Source: Himantopus leucocephalus (Eukaryota > Chordata > Aves > Charadriiformes > Recurvirostridae). Taken from it: 64,000 nt of DNA. Positions 59,801 through 64,000 of the stretch are shown one piece after another (positions within the stretch are counted from its first letter, which is position 1; each line of letters starts with the position of its first letter). Made by a program: the position numbers and the translations under genes. The stretch lies in assembly GCA_003993805.1 (NCBI GenBank), contig RSEF01000001.1, positions 210,659,133-210,723,132 on the forward strand, read 5' to 3'. The notes beneath the pieces are model-generated. The model saw only the letters and a list, made by a program, of their open reading frames with translations. It was not told the origin of the DNA and did no database searches.

Positions 59801-62800
59801 TAAATAGTGAAGCGTAGAAGACATGAAGCTACTTGTGCCAGCTGGTCAGTCACAGGGAAATGTGGGTTTCTACACATTCAGTCAGTACGTACTAGCATAC
59901 AGCTCACGCATGTATGACTTGGCAAAGGACAGTTGTCCTTATATTGAATAACGTAGCTGCTATGTTTTAGTCTTATCCTTTAAGTACTCCAGTTACTGCC
60001 ACCATCTTAGTAAGTCAAAAACCTCTAGTAGTCACATTGTTGAAATTAATGTATGTTCTTACATCGAGCCCTCTTACACAGATCAGTCTGAAAGGTGCTA
60101 GCCTCCCATCTGGGCCTTCTGATTAGGGATATTTACTGCTGTAGACTGAGTGATAAATCATGTTTAAAGTGTCACTAAGTACTTCTTCTAACAATGACAG
60201 ATGACAATTTTTAATAGCTACAGGGGAAAAAAAAAAAAAAAGCCTGCTTTGACCCCAAGTAATTCAAATACAGGAATTTGGCTTTTCACCACAACACATT
60301 TCTGGGAAGATTCAGAGCTGAGGTGTGGACATATGTGCTGCAGTGCTTCTACAGCCAACTTTGCCTCAAAGTTACATAGTATCCTAAATAAATCAAAACT
60401 ATTTTCCATCCACTTTCCAGTTACCAAACATATAACTACACTACCTACTTATAGTGACACAAGCCTTTTCACAAATATTTCTTGATATCCTTAGTGTTTC
60501 TTGCATTGAAGGTGCTACCAAAATGTCTTGCTTTTATTACTTTGTTCTTAAATTTCTGCATTCATTCATTTCTTATCTGTTCATCTGTATTACGTCATGT
60601 GTGTATTTCTCCTTCTGAGGCCAAATTGTTCTTGTCATCCATACTGAAGGTTCCCCCTGGCAGAGGTCAGGGAACAAGTTAAAATATGTAATGTGAAGAC
60701 AGAGACTACTAACTAAAATAATGAATGATTATTATATTTTCATCATTCTATGTAATACACTATATATATAGCATATAATGAACAATATAAAAGGATGCAT
60801 TAGGACAGTGTGGGGAGAATGCAAGAAGGTCAAACCTCAAAACCCATCCAAGAGATTTCTCAGCAGGGACAGTGACCCATCCAATTTTCCAAGCTCCTTC
60901 ATTTTGTGGTAACTTACCCCAAAGTCTGCTCATGTCCCAGAATTTGAATACAATAATACTGACATTAAAAAAAAATAAAATTAAAATGTGAGAGTAATAT
61001 ACCATATCTCTCTAGACCGGAGTTGCTAGAGAACTATTTCATTTTCAGTAGGCCAGGCTTTTTCAGATTAGAGAAATAATCTATATAGTTTTACTTGGCA
61101 TTGAGAGGCTGAACTTTATTCCACTGAGACAGGGTTAAGTGTCAATAAATGAAGAGAAGTTCTTAGCGCCATTCATTCCCTTCTGGGGGCTGTCAGCTGA
61201 ACTTAGAGTTTATATAAGTACATCTACAATAAATGTATCCCTGAACAATGCAGAACAATCACAAACAAAACACAAACTATAGAAAGAAGGTTGAACATCT
61301 ATATTTAAATAGAATTCTGATATCCACCAAGCAAAAAAAAAGTTCTTGCAAGGTCATATGGGAGCCCTGGGGAAAAAGGAAAATTACTTGCAAGGTCTAA
61401 GTTAGGCAATAGTCAGCAGGGAACATGTGTTTTGTTGTTCTGCTAAAAAGCAATGCCAATAGGTGACTTCTATCAAATTCAGATTAAAAAAGCTAAACCA
61501 CCTTGTTCAGTAATTAGCTTACAGTAAGCATTAACTTGACCCTTTAGCAACAACAAAACCCTGATACATAATGTATCCCTTCCTAATACTGAAGGTCAAT
61601 GAGAATTTTGCCATTAACTTCAATCAGATAGAAAGCTCAGTCTCCTCCACTACTCTTCTTAAACCAACTTTCCTTTGATTCCCCTCGCTAGACCTTGTTT
61701 TAGCCAAGCTCCTGCCTGTCCACTTTTGCTGCCGCTATGGTCACAAACCCCTCTGATCTGGTGCTCTGCAGTATCTCCTTTTGCAACTCCGTTTCTCTGC
61801 TGCCTGCCTGATTCCCGTAAGCGATGCCCCTCACCGTGTTTTATCAGTCCTTTCTGCAGTCTGAGCTGGCAGCATGATGCTTCGCAGAGGAAAGCGGCAA
61901 ATTCACGTGGCATTGTGGAATGACTCAGCTAGCACATTTCCTTCGACTACCTGCAACAGCTGGATGCTAAAAGGGACCCAAACAAACATGCTGAAAATGC
62001 AGATCTGTAAGTCCCATTAGATGTGGGATGTAATGGAGCATGGTGGCTTAGGGGCTCATAAATAACCCCTATACCACCTTCACCACCGCATTTAGGTCCC
62101 ACAACCCAGAAAACTATTAAAGACAAGTAATTATCACCACACCTCCCCAGGAAGCATTCTCCACAAAATAGCCCTCAGACAGATTAATGCTTCCTTTTTC
62201 TGCAATGAAGTCTTGATTTTCAATTTTTGGTACAATTAAGGAGCACTGTAAAACATTTTTATTATCTTTTTGTTCAGACTGAGAGACAATTATTGCACTG
62301 TTTGTATATGCAGCAACCTATTCAAGTATTAGTCATTTTCCTTGTTATTAGCTTCTGCTTTAAATTGCATGATAAAGAATTATGGCCACATTTGTGATCC
62401 CACAGTGTTTGTTTTCTTTTTTTATGGCATGGCAACACAAATGAAAAGAGACAGCTAGTGGCCTGGGGAGGAGGACGTGTGGTCTCAATGGGAAGGCTGC
62501 AATGACAGGTATGAACGCTCGTTAAAGAGGTAGGGTGAGAGGACATTGATTTTCCAAAGAAAAATGCTTTTTTTATCCTTCCAAAGATATCTTCCTGTAA
62601 TTATCTGGTGCCGTGTTCATTCTATACGTGTTAATTGGAACAAGTTTTCATTTGCACAGGTGGTAGCTCAGGATATCCTCTCGCGCTGTAACAGCACCAA
62701 GTTACACAAAGAAGAGAATATGCAGCACAGCATCTGCCCTTCACAGGACTGCAACTTTGTGTACCAACAGCCAGAGGTGGCCGAGCAGAAGACGAGACTA

Positions 62801-64000
62801 TCACCGGGGTCCCAAATTGCTAAGGACAGATTTGTGAACACAACAACCAGGGCTACGTCTATCCTAGCAAATGAAACGGGCCAGGGACCATTCTCCAGCC
62901 TGGAGGCCAACTGGCATAGCGCAACTTTCATCCTTTTGGCTAAACTCTTATCTTCACAAACAGAATGGCTGCATTCAGGCTGTTTACTGGGCACTGTCCC
63001 TGGCTTGTGCTGTCCCCCCAGCCTTGCCTGAGCATTTTTTTGGAAAGCACTAGTTGCAGCAAGCCAAAGCTCTGCTAGGACTGGGCTAACAACCTAGCAG
63101 TGAAGCTGAGCACGCCCCCCTGCACATGCCCATGGCCTGACGCTGTTTAGTTTACAGGTATAGGCATAACCATGGAAACTGCTCTGAATATTTGTGCAGA
63201 AGAGGCTTATGGATGAAGAATAAATCCAGCACTGCAGATCTGCAATGTGAAGTGCACTTACAGAGCTTTGTAAGAATTTGATGGATTGTAGCTGCAAAGT
63301 GCTGCTTAACTGTGAAAATGGGTTATTTCTTTGCTATCCTATCATCAACACAGTTTTTAGTAATTATATGTCCTTTCATGAACTGGGTAAGGGGACATAA
63401 TTGCTAAATGGTAACTTTAAGAAATTAAGATGTCTCTCAAGAAATAGTAAATGACAGTAGCCTTGCTTTTACCCCCTCCCTTGGTGATAAGGACTGAACA
63501 GTCTGATAGTTAGGAAGTCAACATGTTGTAGTGGTCAGCATAAACCAGCATAAACTTTTCGGAAACACTATGCTCGGAGCCTCCTCACAGACACATCAGC
63601 TGTGCTTTCCCTTCCCTCCGCTGGCCCTGCCAGCACGGCCAGAGGGTTCATAGTGACAGACTTACCTGAATTTGTGCACGCCAGGAGTGATAGGGCTTCC
63701 CTGCTTCAAGTCCTGCAGCCGGAGCTCAACTGGAGCAAATCCTTGCATAACCAGCAGCTTTCCCTGCAGATTTCCAGTGATGGAGAGTAGCTACGCACTC
63801 AGGTGCCAGCCTTGGTACACTGCATCTGATAACTAATCACAAATTGCTTAGATACTTTCTGCAGCTACTTGTTAGTTTGACATGTTGTACCCAAGCATGC
63901 AATCTTTCTTAGCAATGCTTGGAAAACTGCAAATCTAACCAGATCAATTAGACTACAGGTTTATTTGCTAATTTCTGTTGGTCTTTCTCTCGAACAAGTA
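53891..64000. other. No gene recognised; 10 kb of unique AT-rich DNA
   Basis: No gene, and no CR1 copy that I can recognise. Open frames at 53569-53979 (minus, 136 codons), 58293-58568, 60201-60485 and 62546-63031 (161 codons, plus) show no domains; the last overlaps a 108-codon frame on the other strand, typical of chance. A fragment at about 61583-61615 (GGTCAATGAGAATTTTGCCA) resembles an old MITE-like word. Poly-A runs lie at 60223-60241 and near 60967. The (CA)n tract at 56146-56164 is listed separately. Confidence 0.5.
56146..56164. repeat. (CA)n microsatellite
   Basis: Nineteen bases of alternating A and C, uninterrupted. Likely to vary in length between individuals. Confidence 0.95.

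Noticed and set aside
62546..63031. 161-codon open frame
   Set aside because: No recognisable domain, and overlapped by a 108-codon frame on the other strand, as chance frames often are.
1..64000. CRISPR array, operon, phage or bacterial system
   Set aside because: The sequence is clearly vertebrate; no spaced repeats, ribosome-binding sites or gene clusters are present.

Overview
This window reads as bird nuclear DNA from a draft assembly. The evidence is its CR1 LINE content: short 5'-truncated copies whose 3' ends carry the bird-type octamer ending, on both strands. There is also one solo LTR of the ERVL-like kind common in birds, a deep layer of decayed amniote CR1/MIR/MITE-like relics, overall AT-richness, and no mammalian SINEs. 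Family calls were made by eye from remembered consensus patterns, with no database search, so subfamily names are avoided.

I could not support any host protein-coding gene, tRNA, rRNA or other RNA gene. The longest open frames outside repeats (about 120-170 codons near 1.3, 25.0-26.2, 27.7, 36.9 and 62.5 kb) show no recognisable domain and look like chance frames. The only real coding traces are dead CR1 ORF2 (reverse transcriptase) fragments at 1.9-2.5, 32.3-32.7, 33.9-34.2 and 49.7-50.2 kb. The window is best read as a gene desert or the inside of a very long intron.

Layout: 1-12 kb has three young CR1 3' ends on the minus strand (1.79, 4.92, 8.43 kb). A 564-bp solo LTR lies at 12.12-12.68 kb. 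From 13 to 31 kb there are two plus-strand CR1 ends, a gap-broken CR1 at 23.5-23.8 kb, and scattered relics of ancient CR1 and MITE-like repeats. From 31 to 41 kb there is a dense pile of ancient plus-strand CR1 copies, one split by a younger CR1. This stretch also holds a gap-broken CR1, a MIR-like relic and a cluster of single-N assembly junctions with duplicated flanks. From 41 to 49 kb is mostly unique AT-rich DNA. From 49.6 to 54 kb there is a gap-broken minus-strand CR1, then an ancient CR1 about 2 kb long that has been split twice by younger CR1 copies. From 54 to 64 kb I recognise almost nothing beyond a short CA repeat.

Three points stand out. First, three young CR1 copies sit inside two ancient CR1 copies, which gives a readable insertion order. 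Second, all three 100-N gaps abut CR1 sequence. Third, seven of eleven single-N positions fall in six loci where the same 38-183 bases occur on both sides of the N, which is the signature of unmerged contig overlaps or haplotypes rather than true duplications. No undescribed biological system is visible.
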